Part shown: one piece after another, positions 26,941-35,706 of the stretch | How the letters are laid out: each line of letters starts with the position of its first letter | Position numbering within the stretch: position 1 is the first letter of the stretch | NCBI RefSeq assembly: GCF_000330885.1 | Contig: NC_020062.1 | Location: forward strand, 132,374-196,373 | DNA from: Rhizobium tropici CIAT 899 | Lineage (GTDB): Bacteria > Pseudomonadota > Alphaproteobacteria > Rhizobiales > Rhizobiaceae | Direction of reading: 5' to 3' | DNA length: 64,000 nt | The notes under the pieces: model-generated | Told to the model about the DNA's origin: nothing | Database searches by the model: none | The model's input: only the letters and a program-made list of their open reading frames with translations | Position numbers and translations under genes: made by a program

Positions 26941-28409
26941 CAAAAGCCGGTCGCACCGGGCTCACCCTCGTCGCCATGCTGGCGGCGGGGGCAGGGGGCC
27001 TTTGGGCCGGGCAGCGTGGTGTCGCGCTGCCTGACCTTGCATGGTTTCGCTCGACCGTCGACGTTGAAAGCGTCGCTACTGCTGCGACGACAACAGCGGC
27101 CGGATCGGGGCCGATCATCTATTATCGCGATCCGGATGGCCACCCTGCCTACTCGGCAGAGCCGAAGAAAACGCCGGACGGCCGGGATTTCCTCGCCGTC
27201 CACGAGAGCGAAGATTTATCCTTCAATGCAAATCCGGTCGTAGCAGAAGTGGCAAACGACAAGCCCAAGGCGTCCGCCACCTCCATAAAGGTAGCGGATG
27301 CCGGAACTCGGGCAGAAACCAGCAAAGGCCGCATCCTCTACTATCGGAACCCGATGGGTTTGCCCGACACCTCGAAAACGCCGAAAAAGGACTCGATGGG
27401 GATGGACTACATTCCCGTCTACGAGGGCGAGCAGGCGGATGCCTCCACCGTCAAGGTTTCGCTCGGCAAGCTGCAGCGTACCGGCGTGAAGACGGTCGTT
27501 GCCGAGTTGGCAAGTATCGGCCGCAGGATACAGATCCCCGGCACGGTGGCGCTCGATGAACGCCGCGTCAGCGTCGTGTCGATGCGAACGGACACCTTCC
27601 TGGATGATGTCGCCAACGTCACGACGGGGGATCACATCTTCAAGGGAGAGAAGCTCTTCCAGTTCTACTCGAAGGACATCGCCACTGCGGCTTCGGAATA
27701 TGCTGCAAGCCGCGGCAGCGAGGATGCCGGTCCCGCACTGAGGCTGAGGAATCTCGGCGTGCCACAGGAGGTCATCGATACGATTTCGCGAACGCATCAG
27801 GTGCCGACGAGCATGACCTACACATCGCTGCGCGACGGCATTGTCCTTGAGCGCGTTGCGACAACAGGCATGATGGCAAAACCGGGCGATATCCTGTTCC
27901 GCATCGCTGACATTTCCCATGTCTGGGTGATCGCCGATGTTCCGGAGTTCGACCTCGCTTCCGTGCGGGTCGGCGCCCAAGTCGAGGTCAAAATTCGCAG
28001 TCTTCCTGGCATGGTGTTCAAAGGCACAGTCGATCTCGTCTATCCCGAGGTCGAGACGCAGACGCGAACCACCAAGGTGCGTATAGAACTCCCCAATCCA
28101 GATGGCATCCTGCTTGCCAACATGTATGCCGATGTTGCGATCGAGGCCGGAGTTCAAGAACCGGTGGTCGCGGTGCCCAACGGTGCGATTGTCGACACGG
28201 GCGATCGCCAGGTCGTGTTCATCGACAAGGGAGACGGGCGGTTCGAACCCAAGGACGTCAAGCTTGGCGTGCGCGGTGACGATAGGACCGAAATTCGCCG
28301 CGGCATCGCAGCCGGCGACAAGGTGGTCGTATCGGCCAACTTCCTACTCGACGCCGAAAGCAACCTGAACTCGGCCCTCAACGCCATGACAGAGGAGGCC
28401 AAGCCATGA
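26937..28409 (+). CDS. cusB: CusB-type RND periplasmic adaptor with two N-terminal metal-binding modules
   Basis: 490 residues. An N-terminal membrane anchor (~8-24) is followed by two short heavy-metal-binding domain (HMBD) modules: residues ~62-90 (YYRDPDGHPAYSAEPKKTPDG) and ~136-164 (YYRNPMGLPDTSKTPKKDSMGMDYIPVYE). The membrane-fusion body then starts (VKVSLGKLQRTGVKTVVAEL), with barrel-sandwich, helical hairpin and beta-barrel parts (VWVIADVPEFDLASVRVGAQVEVKI) and GQ-like PNGAIVDTGDRQVVFIDKGDGRFEPKDVKLG. It should link the inner-membrane CusA to an outer-membrane channel, although no cusC gene is in the window. Both junctions are ATGA overlaps. The first HMBD copy has lost its Met residues. 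Confidence 0.9.
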   Translation: MTKAGRTGLTLVAMLAAGAGGLWAGQRGVALPDLAWFRSTVDVESVATAATTTAAGSGPIIYYRDPDGHPAYSAEPKKTPDGRDFLAVHESEDLSFNANPVVAEVANDKPKASATSIKVADAGTRAETSKGRILYYRNPMGLPDTSKTPKKDSMGMDYIPVYEGEQADASTVKVSLGKLQRTGVKTVVAELASIGRRIQIPGTVALDERRVSVVSMRTDTFLDDVANVTTGDHIFKGEKLFQFYSKDIATAASEYAASRGSEDAGPALRLRNLGVPQEVIDTISRTHQVPTSMTYTSLRDGIVLERVATTGMMAKPGDILFRIADISHVWVIADVPEFDLASVRVGAQVEVKIRSLPGMVFKGTVDLVYPEVETQTRTTKVRIELPNPDGILLANMYADVAIEAGVQEPVVAVPNGAIVDTGDRQVVFIDKGDGRFEPKDVKLGVRGDDRTEIRRGIAAGDKVVVSANFLLDAESNLNSALNAMTEEAKP

Positions 28410-31400
28410 TCTCACGTGTCATTTCCTGGTCCGCCCATAATCTGGTGCTGATCTTCGTCGCGGCAGCGCTTGCGGTCGCGGGCGGCGTCTACGCTTTGCG
28501 TTCGCTGCCGCTCGACGCCATTCCCGATCTCTCAGACGTCCAGGTCATCGTCTACACCGAATATCCCGGACAGGCCCCGCAGGTGGTCGAAGACCAGGTC
28601 ACCTATCCGCTGACCACGTCGATGCTGACGGTGCCGAAGTCGAAGGTCGTCCGCGGCTTCTCCTTCTTCGGTGTTTCCTTCGTCTATGTCATCTTCGACG
28701 ATGGCACCGATCCTTACTGGGCGCGCAGCCGCGTGCTCGAATATCTGAACGCCGCCTCAAGCCGCCTGCCGCAGGGCGTCACACCCACGCTTGGGCCGGA
28801 TGCGACGGGTGTCGGCTGGGTCTACGAATATGCTCTCGTCGCCAAGGAGCTGTCGCTTGCCGAACTGCGATCGCTGCAGGACTGGGTCGTGCGGTTCGGC
28901 GTGTCGAAGTCCGAAGGCGTGGCCGAGGTCGCCAGCGTCGGTGGCTTTGTCAAACAATATTCCATCGTGGTCGATCCTTCCCGTCTCAAGGCGCAAGGCG
29001 TGTCGCTCAACGATGTCGCCAATGCTGTCCGGGCCAGCAATACGGACGTTGGCGGCCGGACGATCGAACTATCCGAATTCGAGTTCATGGTGCGCGGTCG
29101 TGGCTACCTGAAGGGGATTCCGGATATCGAGAACATCGTTCTGAAAAGCCAGAATGGCGTTCCATTGCGCCTTGGCGATGTGGCCAGGGTCGAGCTGGTC
29201 CCAGACGAACGGCGTGGCATCACCGAGCTCAACGGCGAGGGTGAGGTGGCCGGCGGCATCGTGTTGCAGCGCTTCGGCGCGAACGCGCTTGATGTCATCG
29301 CCAATGCCAAGAAGAGCATGGATCAGATCAAAGGCAGCCTGCCGCCGGGTACCGACATCGTGCCTGTCTACGATCGTTCGACGCTGATCGAGGCCGCCAT
29401 CGAAACGCTCAAGGGCACGTTGGTGGAGGAATCCATCGTCGTCGCCTTGGTGACGATCGCCTTCCTTCTGCATGTCCGTAGTGCGCTGGTCGCCATCATC
29501 ATGCTGCCCGTCGGCATCCTGATTGCCTTCATCGCCATGCGGCTGTTGGGACTGGGCGCCAACATCATGAGCCTTGGCGGCATCGCGATCGCCATCGGCG
29601 CGATGATCGACGCCGCCATCGTCATGATCGAGAATGCCCACAAGCATCTGGAGCGGGCACCGCCCGACAAACCGCGGGTGGAGATCCTGGTCGAGGCCGC
29701 AAGCGAAGTCGGACCGGCGTTGTTTTTCAGCTTGCTGATCATCACTGTGTCGTTCCTGCCCATCTTTACTCTGGAATCGCAGGAAGGCCGTCTCTTCGGT
29801 CCACTCGCCTTCACCAAGACTTTCTCGATGGCCGCCGCCGCGCTGCTTTCGGTGACTTTGGTGCCGGCGCTGATGGTGCTCTTCGTCCGGGGACACATCG
29901 TGGCCGAGCAGAAGAATCCGGTGAACCGGCTTCTAATCTGGATCTATCGACCGGTCATTTCCGGTGTTCTCAAGATCAAGACCCTCACTATCCTGGCGGC
30001 GCTTGCAATCCTTGCTGTGACTGTCTGGCCAGCTCAGCACATCGGCAGCGAGTTCATGCCCAATCTCGACGAAGGCACGCTGATGTATATGCCGACCACC
30101 TTGCCCGGCATTTCGGTCACCAAGGCGGGTGAACTGATGCAGACCCAGGATCGGATCATCAAGTCCTTCCCGGAGGTGCAGACTGTCTTCGGCAAGGCGG
30201 GCCGAGCCTTGACGGCAACCGATCCCGCACCGACGGAGATGTTCGAGACGATCATCACGCTGAAGCCAAAATCGGAATGGCGACCAGGCGTGACCATCGA
30301 TAGCCTGAAACAGGAGATGGACGCTGCTTTGCAATTCCCAGGCGTTTCCAATGCCTGGACCATGCCGATCCGCGGGCGCATCGACATGCTCTCGACCGGC
30401 ATCCGCACACCCGTCGGCGTCAAGGTCTACGGCACCGATCTCGCCGAGATGGAAAGAATCGCGCGCCAGATCGAGAGTGTGCTGAAGGGCATCCCAGGGA
30501 CATCGAGCGCATATGCCGAGCGGGTGATCGGAGGTTACTATCTCGACATCGTTCCCAACCGGACTGCTCTTGGCCGCTATGGCCTGACCATAAACGACGT
30601 GCAGAGTGTCATCGGCATGGCGCTAGGTTCCGAGGTCGTGACGTCGACCGTCGAGGGCCGTGAGCGCTATGGTGTGGCGGTGCGCTACCCAAGAGCGCTC
30701 AGAAGCGACCCGCAGGCAATCGCAAGGGACGTTCAGATCTCCCTGCCGGGCGGTGGCACCGTTCCTCTCGGAGAAGTTGCGGACGTGAAGCTCACGCGTG
30801 GGGCAACGACGATCCGGACTGAAAACGGCCAGCTCGCCGTCTATGTCTATGTCGACATTGCCGGGCGTGATCTCGGCGGCTACGTCGCAGAGGCGCAGCG
30901 GACGGTGGCGAAATCGGTGCAGATGCCGCCAGGCTACTCCGTCGCCTGGAGCGGTCAGTTCGAATATCTCCAACGCGCCGAAGCACGACTGGCGATCGTC
31001 GTGCCGCTAACGCTGGCGCTGATCTTCCTGCTGCTCTACCTGAATTTCAAGGCGTTGACCGAGACCATGATCGTCATGCTGTCGCTGCCATTCGCGCTTG
31101 TCGGCGGCATCTGGCTGATGTGGTGGATGGGCTTCAACGCCTCGGTGGCTGTTGCCGTCGGCTTCATCGCGCTTGCGGGTGTGGCGGCAGAGACCGGGGT
31201 GATCATGCTGATCTACCTCGACCACGCCATGAAGGAGCAGCGCGACACCTGCGCAAGGGAAGGGCGTTCCTTTTCGAAATCGGATCTCAACAGGGCCATC
31301 ATGGTCGGCGCGGTCGAACGCGTCCGGCCGAAGATGATGACGGTCGTCGCCATCATGGCCGGTCTTGTACCGATCCTTTGGCGGACGGGCACCGGTTCGG

Positions 31401-31576
31401 AGATCATGCAGCGCATCGCCGTGCCGATGATCGGCGGCATGGTATCGTCGACGCTGCTGACGTTGATCGTCATTCCGGCCGTCTACGGTCTCATCAAGGG
31501 ATGGCGGCTGCCGATCGCGTCCTCCGAGGATCGCTTCGCCGAAGCAGACGGGCGCAGTCTCGAGGCAGCCGAATGA
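28406..31576 (+). CDS. cusA: CusA/SilA-family heavy-metal RND efflux pump
   Basis: 1056 residues, the normal length of HME-RND pumps. It starts MISRVISWSAHNLVLIFVAAALAVAGG, with PLDAIPDLSDVQVIV typical of this class. Helix 4 carries AIAIGAMIDAAIVMIENAHK, with the proton-relay Asp. The methionines that in E. coli CusA bind Cu(I)/Ag(I) (M573, M623, M672) have counterparts in TLMYMP, APTEMFETI and RIDMLSTGI. The protein should take Cu(I)/Ag(I) from the periplasm or cytoplasm and drive it outward with the proton gradient. It is the last large gene of the operon that starts with the FixH-like gene. Confidence 0.94.
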   Translation: MISRVISWSAHNLVLIFVAAALAVAGGVYALRSLPLDAIPDLSDVQVIVYTEYPGQAPQVVEDQVTYPLTTSMLTVPKSKVVRGFSFFGVSFVYVIFDDGTDPYWARSRVLEYLNAASSRLPQGVTPTLGPDATGVGWVYEYALVAKELSLAELRSLQDWVVRFGVSKSEGVAEVASVGGFVKQYSIVVDPSRLKAQGVSLNDVANAVRASNTDVGGRTIELSEFEFMVRGRGYLKGIPDIENIVLKSQNGVPLRLGDVARVELVPDERRGITELNGEGEVAGGIVLQRFGANALDVIANAKKSMDQIKGSLPPGTDIVPVYDRSTLIEAAIETLKGTLVEESIVVALVTIAFLLHVRSALVAIIMLPVGILIAFIAMRLLGLGANIMSLGGIAIAIGAMIDAAIVMIENAHKHLERAPPDKPRVEILVEAASEVGPALFFSLLIITVSFLPIFTLESQEGRLFGPLAFTKTFSMAAAALLSVTLVPALMVLFVRGHIVAEQKNPVNRLLIWIYRPVISGVLKIKTLTILAALAILAVTVWPAQHIGSEFMPNLDEGTLMYMPTTLPGISVTKAGELMQTQDRIIKSFPEVQTVFGKAGRALTATDPAPTEMFETIITLKPKSEWRPGVTIDSLKQEMDAALQFPGVSNAWTMPIRGRIDMLSTGIRTPVGVKVYGTDLAEMERIARQIESVLKGIPGTSSAYAERVIGGYYLDIVPNRTALGRYGLTINDVQSVIGMALGSEVVTSTVEGRERYGVAVRYPRALRSDPQAIARDVQISLPGGGTVPLGEVADVKLTRGATTIRTENGQLAVYVYVDIAGRDLGGYVAEAQRTVAKSVQMPPGYSVAWSGQFEYLQRAEARLAIVVPLTLALIFLLLYLNFKALTETMIVMLSLPFALVGGIWLMWWMGFNASVAVAVGFIALAGVAAETGVIMLIYLDHAMKEQRDTCAREGRSFSKSDLNRAIMVGAVERVRPKMMTVVAIMAGLVPILWRTGTGSEIMQRIAVPMIGGMVSSTLLTLIVIPAVYGLIKGWRLPIASSEDRFAEADGRSLEAAE

Positions 31577-31588
31577 AAGGAGGATGTG

Positions 31589-31708
31589 ATGATGAATGAA
31601 GTGATGGCGGGCGGCATGATGTGGGGCATGGGCCTGGCGGGCCTGCTCGCAATCATCCTCGTCGTGCTGGCAACTGCTGCGTTGATCAAATATCTGTTCT
31701 ACCGCTGA
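31589..31708 (+). CDS. 39-residue Met-rich single-pass membrane peptide after cusA
   Basis: Twelve bases after the cusA stop, AAAGGAGGATGTG gives a very strong ribosome binding site for ATG 31589 (a second ATG follows at 31592). The product begins MMNEVMAGGMMWGMG and continues as one hydrophobic helix ending in ALIKYLFYR. Six methionines lie in the first 15 residues. Such peptides can act as small subunits of RND pumps (AcrZ on AcrB is the known precedent) or as metal ligands; which applies here is unknown. Its placement, spacing and ribosome binding site make it a real gene despite its length. Confidence 0.8.
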   Translation: MMNEVMAGGMMWGMGLAGLLAIILVVLATAALIKYLFYR

Positions 31709-31952
31709 TGTTCTCGTCCGTGCGTGAAGTCTGGATCGCCTCAACTTGAAAGCTCCTGCCCACGTATGCTCTGCCTCTTCGTTGAGGAGGCAGAGCGGGC
31801 GACCTTGCAGGTGATCGTCGGGGTTGTGTCGATGCAGCGCCGGCGAACTGAAGACTTACGCTATCCTGCCCCCGGGGTGCTATGGCGGGACTGCTCGCCG
31901 GTGTCGGCTTCATGCATGCCACGGCGATGATGGTGAATATCTGAGCCGTTGG

Positions 31953-33002
31953 TCAATGAGCGTGGTCGTGACGGTGGTGCAGATCCGGATAATGCGGATG
32001 TCGATGCACCAACGGGAGGTGTCGATGCCAATGGGTGTGCGGCTCGCCGGGCGGCGTATCCGGTCCATGCTCGTGCTGGTGATGTTCGTCGTGGCTATGC
32101 CGGTGCTCATGTTCAAGCGCTTCATGGACATGTTCATGATCGTGCCGCTCGGACAGATGCAGCCATAGCCCGACGGCCATCAGGCACCCAGCAACGACAA
32201 GCGTGATCGACAGCGGTTCATGTAGCATGAGGACAGCAAGCATCGCACCGACGAACGGCGCGAGCGAGAAATAAGCGCCCGTCCGCGCGGTGCCGAGATG
32301 GCGCAGCGCGAGAATGAACAGGGCGAGGCTGACGCCATAGCCCAACAGGCCGATCACGCCGGCCGCAAGATCGATACCTAGCGAGGGAAGAGCGATGCCG
32401 TTCGCCGCGGCGATGACAAGATTGATCGTTCCTGCGACCAATCCCTTGATCATGGCGATCTGGACGGGATCGGCCGACGACAGCTTGCGCGTCAGATTAT
32501 TGTCGATCCCCCAGCACAGGCAGGCGCCGGCGATCAGGATGGCGCCCCACTGGAACGATGCCTGTCCCGGCCAAGATAGCAGGGCCGCGCCGGTGAGGAT
32601 CGCGAAGGCCCCGGTCAGCAACCGTCCGTCGACATTCTCGCGGAACACGACCCAGGCGATTCCCATAGTCGCGAGACCTTCGAGGTTCAGCAGCAGCGAG
32701 GCTGTCGCGGCATCGGTCTGAGCCAGCCCAAACATGAGCAGCAGGGGGCCGAGTAGCCCGCCGGTGACGATCACCAAAGCGAGCCATGGCATGTCGGCGC
32801 GCCGCAGAGGAGCTTCCAGCGCCGGCAGGCGCAAGGCTCTGCGCGAGCCATGGATAACCGCAAGTCCGAGACCTGCGCCGAGATAGAGCAAGCCTGCCAT
32901 CATCCATGGATCGACCGAACCGAGAAGCAGCTTGGCAAAAGGCGTGCAGGCTCCGAACAGGATAGCAGACAGAAGGGCTAAGAGGATTCCAACACGGGTC
33001 AT
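31953..33002 (-). CDS. EamA/DMT-family transporter with histidine-rich C-terminal tail
   Basis: About 349 residues from ATG 33002 (GGAGCCCGCA upstream); ATG 33014 is the alternative. Two five-helix EamA halves are visible: ILLALLSAILFGACTPFAKLLLG... to TGAALLSWPG, and FQWGAILIAGACLCWGIDNNLTRKLS... to ITLVVAGCLMAVGLWLHL. After the last helix comes a tail of ~66 residues with about two dozen His (HDHEHVHEALEHEHRHSHDE and following). Such tails are common in zinc, nickel or cobalt transport proteins as cytoplasmic metal buffers. It converges on the cus operon, so a metal-linked role is plausible. The substrate is not known. Confidence 0.87.
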   Translation of the reverse strand: MTRVGILLALLSAILFGACTPFAKLLLGSVDPWMMAGLLYLGAGLGLAVIHGSRRALRLPALEAPLRRADMPWLALVIVTGGLLGPLLLMFGLAQTDAATASLLLNLEGLATMGIAWVVFRENVDGRLLTGAFAILTGAALLSWPGQASFQWGAILIAGACLCWGIDNNLTRKLSSADPVQIAMIKGLVAGTINLVIAAANGIALPSLGIDLAAGVIGLLGYGVSLALFILALRHLGTARTGAYFSLAPFVGAMLAVLMLHEPLSITLVVAGCLMAVGLWLHLSERHDHEHVHEALEHEHRHSHDEHHQHEHGPDTPPGEPHTHWHRHLPLVHRHPHYPDLHHRHDHAH

Positions 33003-33717
33003 TGCGGGCTCCATCTTTCAACAAATTCGGATCGACGCCCACAGACTGATAACGTCGGCATTGTAAAGTGTCGAGATTCACCATTCAGCGACGAAGTAGT
33101 TTTGTTTGCCAAGCAGCGAAACAAAATGGCTGTCAATGCTCTTTCTATTGGTCGCTCTGCATTATGTGTCCGTTGGTCAGGGCGGGTGCGTCGAGTTATC
33201 TCGCGGCCATGGCCCGTTTGGTATGGCGCCTACAACGATGAAGACCTGCAGAAGGAACGGTCAGCTAGCGGCCGTGGCGAAGGCGGTAAGAAGGCCAATC
33301 CTAACGATGCCTTCCATAATGGTGACGATCCCTTGAATACGTTCCACCCGCCACATGACCGATGGAAAGTATATCTGATAGCCCATACTTCGCCGTCTTC
33401 AATGGGGTCCGGATGACTTTTGGAACGACTTTTCGTGCAATAAGAGGAGTGACCTGCCACGGAACTTTCACCCAGCAGCGACGGGGTCGTTCTCTATGGG
33501 AGCGAATTCATCTCGCGAGACCATGATCTCGGGGCCTAGAGCAGGTCCTGTTCAATCCGGGTCATACCCGTCGGCCCTGAAGTAGTTTACGCATTCGATA
33601 GGAGTGAAGCGAGGGAGCACATCGCCGACCGCGTCCCACAAACGACAGCCGAATTCTCGGACAAGCTCGTTGATTTTCGTCAATCCGAAACCTTAACATT
33701 TGCTGTAACATCCTCCG
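33003..33717. other. intergenic stretch, nothing recognised
   Basis: About 700 bases upstream of the EamA gene. Short open frames on both strands (for example 33102-33416) lack ribosome binding sites and family resemblance. The first ~80 bases should hold the EamA promoter. Confidence 0.4.
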
Positions 33718-33981
33718 ATGGACAAGGCGTTGGACGGCTTCATTCTTGAACAGATCCTCATCTGCAAAGCTCTTCTTGCGGATATCGAAAGACGTCGGCC
33801 GGAATTGTCGCGCCCGGACCATACTCCCACTCTTGCAGACGCCGTTGATCTTCAGCAGCTCTACAGTCTACGCCTCACATTGAAAAACCTCCTTAATATC
33901 GTGGATCAACAACGCGCTTCTGTCGACTGCTCGTCTGGTCGAGACAGCCGAGAGGCGTTTGACAAGGGCCGTTCACCTTAG
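33718..33981 (+). CDS. possible small hypothetical protein
   Basis: An 87-residue frame beginning MDKALDGFILEQILICKALLADIERRRPEL, predicted mainly helical, with LQQLYSLRLTLKNLLNIVDQQ. The composition looks protein-like, but the ribosome binding site is weak (CATCCTCCG before ATG) and I recognise no family. It may be a genuine small gene or chance. Confidence 0.35.
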   Translation: MDKALDGFILEQILICKALLADIERRRPELSRPDHTPTLADAVDLQQLYSLRLTLKNLLNIVDQQRASVDCSSGRDSREAFDKGRSP

Positions 33982-34265
33982 CGATTGCTTTAAATCAATG
34001 TTGAACGCCCGTTCGCGGAAGGTAAGTTCCGGCGCACCAGTTGTTATCGCTGGCAGCTAATCGCGGGAATGCGCCGGTAGGCGTCCTATCTCGGCGATGG
34101 TCAATTATGAATAGCATCCTGACATGCCAAAATCTCTAAAGTAAAAGCTATTGAAATCATTATTATATCTCGCTTTAAAATAGGACATAATGGTTAGCCG
34201 GCTAACTATCAGATAAGCAGAATTATGACACTCGGCCACTTAGTGCCATGCACTTGGTTCACCGC
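33982..34265. other. intergenic stretch with an orphan perfect palindrome
   Basis: It holds no recognised gene. It contains an AT-rich block and the palindrome at 34193-34206, followed by an ATG at 34225 whose frame soon runs antisense through the toxin gene. It may be the promoter and 5' end of a gene lost at this junction. Confidence 0.4.
34193..34206. promoter_or_regulatory. perfect 14-base palindrome
   Basis: GTTAGCCGGCTAAC is its own reverse complement, and a CATAAT box lies just upstream. The form suits a MarR- or GntR-type operator. No regulator gene is adjacent. Confidence 0.45.
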
Positions 34266-34844
34266 TCACAAGCTCATAACTCGGTACAGAATGACCCGTC
34301 CGGTTGGCATGATTTGCGAAAGGAAATCAAAATCCCGCACATTACCGGTTAGCACACTCGCGCCTAGCTGCCGCGCTTGTAGGAAAACAAGGGCGTCATT
34401 GACGAAACGCCTCTCATGCCCTTTCCCTTTAGGAAGGTTGCTCAACCGAAACAGCAGCCCCGCCAGCACACCCGCCTGTCCCCACATGGCTGTATCCGGA
34501 GCATGAAGACGGTGCTCAAGGATGTCGTCTACAGTCTCGGCGATCGTTTCGAGAACCGCTTTGGTGGTGGCATGCTTGGGGTCTAACCGGCCGAACGCAT
34601 GGGTCAGCTCCGACAGGCAGACTGCGGAATGGTGGCATAGGCGATACCGCAGCAGTGCATCAACCTCAACCGGCGAGCGCCCCTGTAGCACATCCAGATA
34701 GACACTGGTGTCGAGGAACAATGGTCCGCCGATTGCCGGTTCGTCGACGACCCATGACAGGTCTTCGTCGAGCCTGCGCTCGAGCGTCCCGGCATACTTC
34801 TGTGGTTTTAGTGATCGCAGCGTTTCGGAGAGATCAAACCTCAA
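34266..34844 (-). CDS. PIN-domain toxin of a type II toxin-antitoxin pair
   Basis: About 192 residues if started at TTG 34844, which overlaps the antitoxin stop; an in-frame ATG at 34901 would overlap the antitoxin by 68 bases. PIN features: GGPLFLDTSVYLDVLQGR (first acidic residue D in LDTSVYLD), SELTHAFGRLD, AGLLFRL...RRFVNDALVFLQARQLGASVLTGNVRDFDFL (second and third acidic positions D in NDAL and NVRDFD). PIN toxins are Mg-dependent RNases that cleave tRNA, rRNA or mRNA. It is longer than the usual ~135-residue VapC because of an N-terminal extension (SETLRSLKPQKYAGTLERRL). The antitoxin gene lies directly upstream. Confidence 0.83.
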   Translation of the reverse strand: MRFDLSETLRSLKPQKYAGTLERRLDEDLSWVVDEPAIGGPLFLDTSVYLDVLQGRSPVEVDALLRYRLCHHSAVCLSELTHAFGRLDPKHATTKAVLETIAETVDDILEHRLHAPDTAMWGQAGVLAGLLFRLSNLPKGKGHERRFVNDALVFLQARQLGASVLTGNVRDFDFLSQIMPTGRVILYRVMSL

Positions 34845-35130
34845 GATCGAGATCCGCCGAGATGCTGCCTTTGCGCCCCACCAGACGCGCGCCGAAATCA
34901 TCCTCTAGGGCAAGCCGGGAAAGCGCCAGTTCCAGAAGTTCAGTGTCGGAAGTGACATGCGCGCGCTTCTTGGCCGCCTCGATCAATTCGGACGATACAC
35001 GTCCCGACAAACGGGTATTCTTCGCCGTGCCGAGAAGGCCGACAGCCTTTGCTTGTTCGAGTACGAGCTTATTGCGGGCCAACGCCACTTTTGCTTCGCT
35101 TTCTGCAGCGGTTCGTAGTTGAGCACCCAT
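34834..35130 (-). CDS. antitoxin of the PIN-domain pair
   Basis: 98 residues from ATG 35130 with AGGAG nine bases upstream. The N-terminal 35 residues are helical and Ala/Glu-rich. The middle, NTRLSGRVSSELIEAAKKRAHVTSDTELLELALSRLALEDD, fits a ribbon-helix-helix fold: a beta strand then two helices. The tail binds the toxin in such systems. The gene overlaps the toxin start and should be autoregulated; ATGTT-G-AACAT (35142-35152) lies just upstream of the start. Confidence 0.78.
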   Translation of the reverse strand: MGAQLRTAAESEAKVALARNKLVLEQAKAVGLLGTAKNTRLSGRVSSELIEAAKKRAHVTSDTELLELALSRLALEDDFGARLVGRKGSISADLDLEV

Positions 35131-35141
35131 TACAATCTCCT

Positions 35142-35152
35142 ATGTTGAACAT
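35142..35152 (-). promoter_or_regulatory. short palindrome at the antitoxin promoter
   Basis: ATGTT-G-AACAT has perfect five-base arms 12 bases upstream of the antitoxin ATG, next to the AT-rich promoter region. It is a plausible autoregulation site for the ribbon-helix-helix antitoxin. Confidence 0.4.
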
Positions 35153-35706
35153 AATGTAGATTGCGTTGAACGGTAATGCAAGATTCAATGGAGCCTGGTG
35201 AGTTGGGATTCTCCGATAACTATCGATCGCCGACCAACCGAAAGATTAGGGAAATGGATTGGTTGCATGCAGATGGAACCTTGCATTCGCCATCTCGCCA
35301 CGGGCTGAAGCTCATGGCGCACCGCCGCAGGGCGTCAACTCAGAGAGCTAGGGGTAAGAACGCTCCGCAGCATTGTCAGCGCCAAGTCGCCGGACAGGCG
35401 ATGCCACGTTGCCTCGGGCTTAACGGTTGCAGGATAAGTGGTCGGCATGAGCACGCCGATTTACAGTCGAAGTTCGAACGCGAATAAAAGATTCTGACGA
35501 GTGGGGACATGATTGCCGATCTCTGGAGATCTTCTGACTATGCGCGCCTAAATTCTTCTATGATACCAGATGATTAGCTGATCCTTAGCTAAATGGCTTG
35601 GTGGGGCATAAGTTCGAATCGGCTCAAGAGCAGAGAGATGGACGGCAGTGCATTGCACGTTTCACCCTTGGCATCAGTTCGGTGCGAGTGCTCAACTTCA
35701 CGATAA
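35153..35706. other. intergenic stretch, nothing recognised
   Basis: About 550 bases between the antitoxin promoter and the end of the nuclease gene. No open frame with a ribosome binding site or family likeness was found. Confidence 0.4.

Noticed and set aside
33102..33460. Overlapping small frames upstream of the EamA gene
   Set aside because: Competing frames on both strands, none with start signals or protein-like composition.
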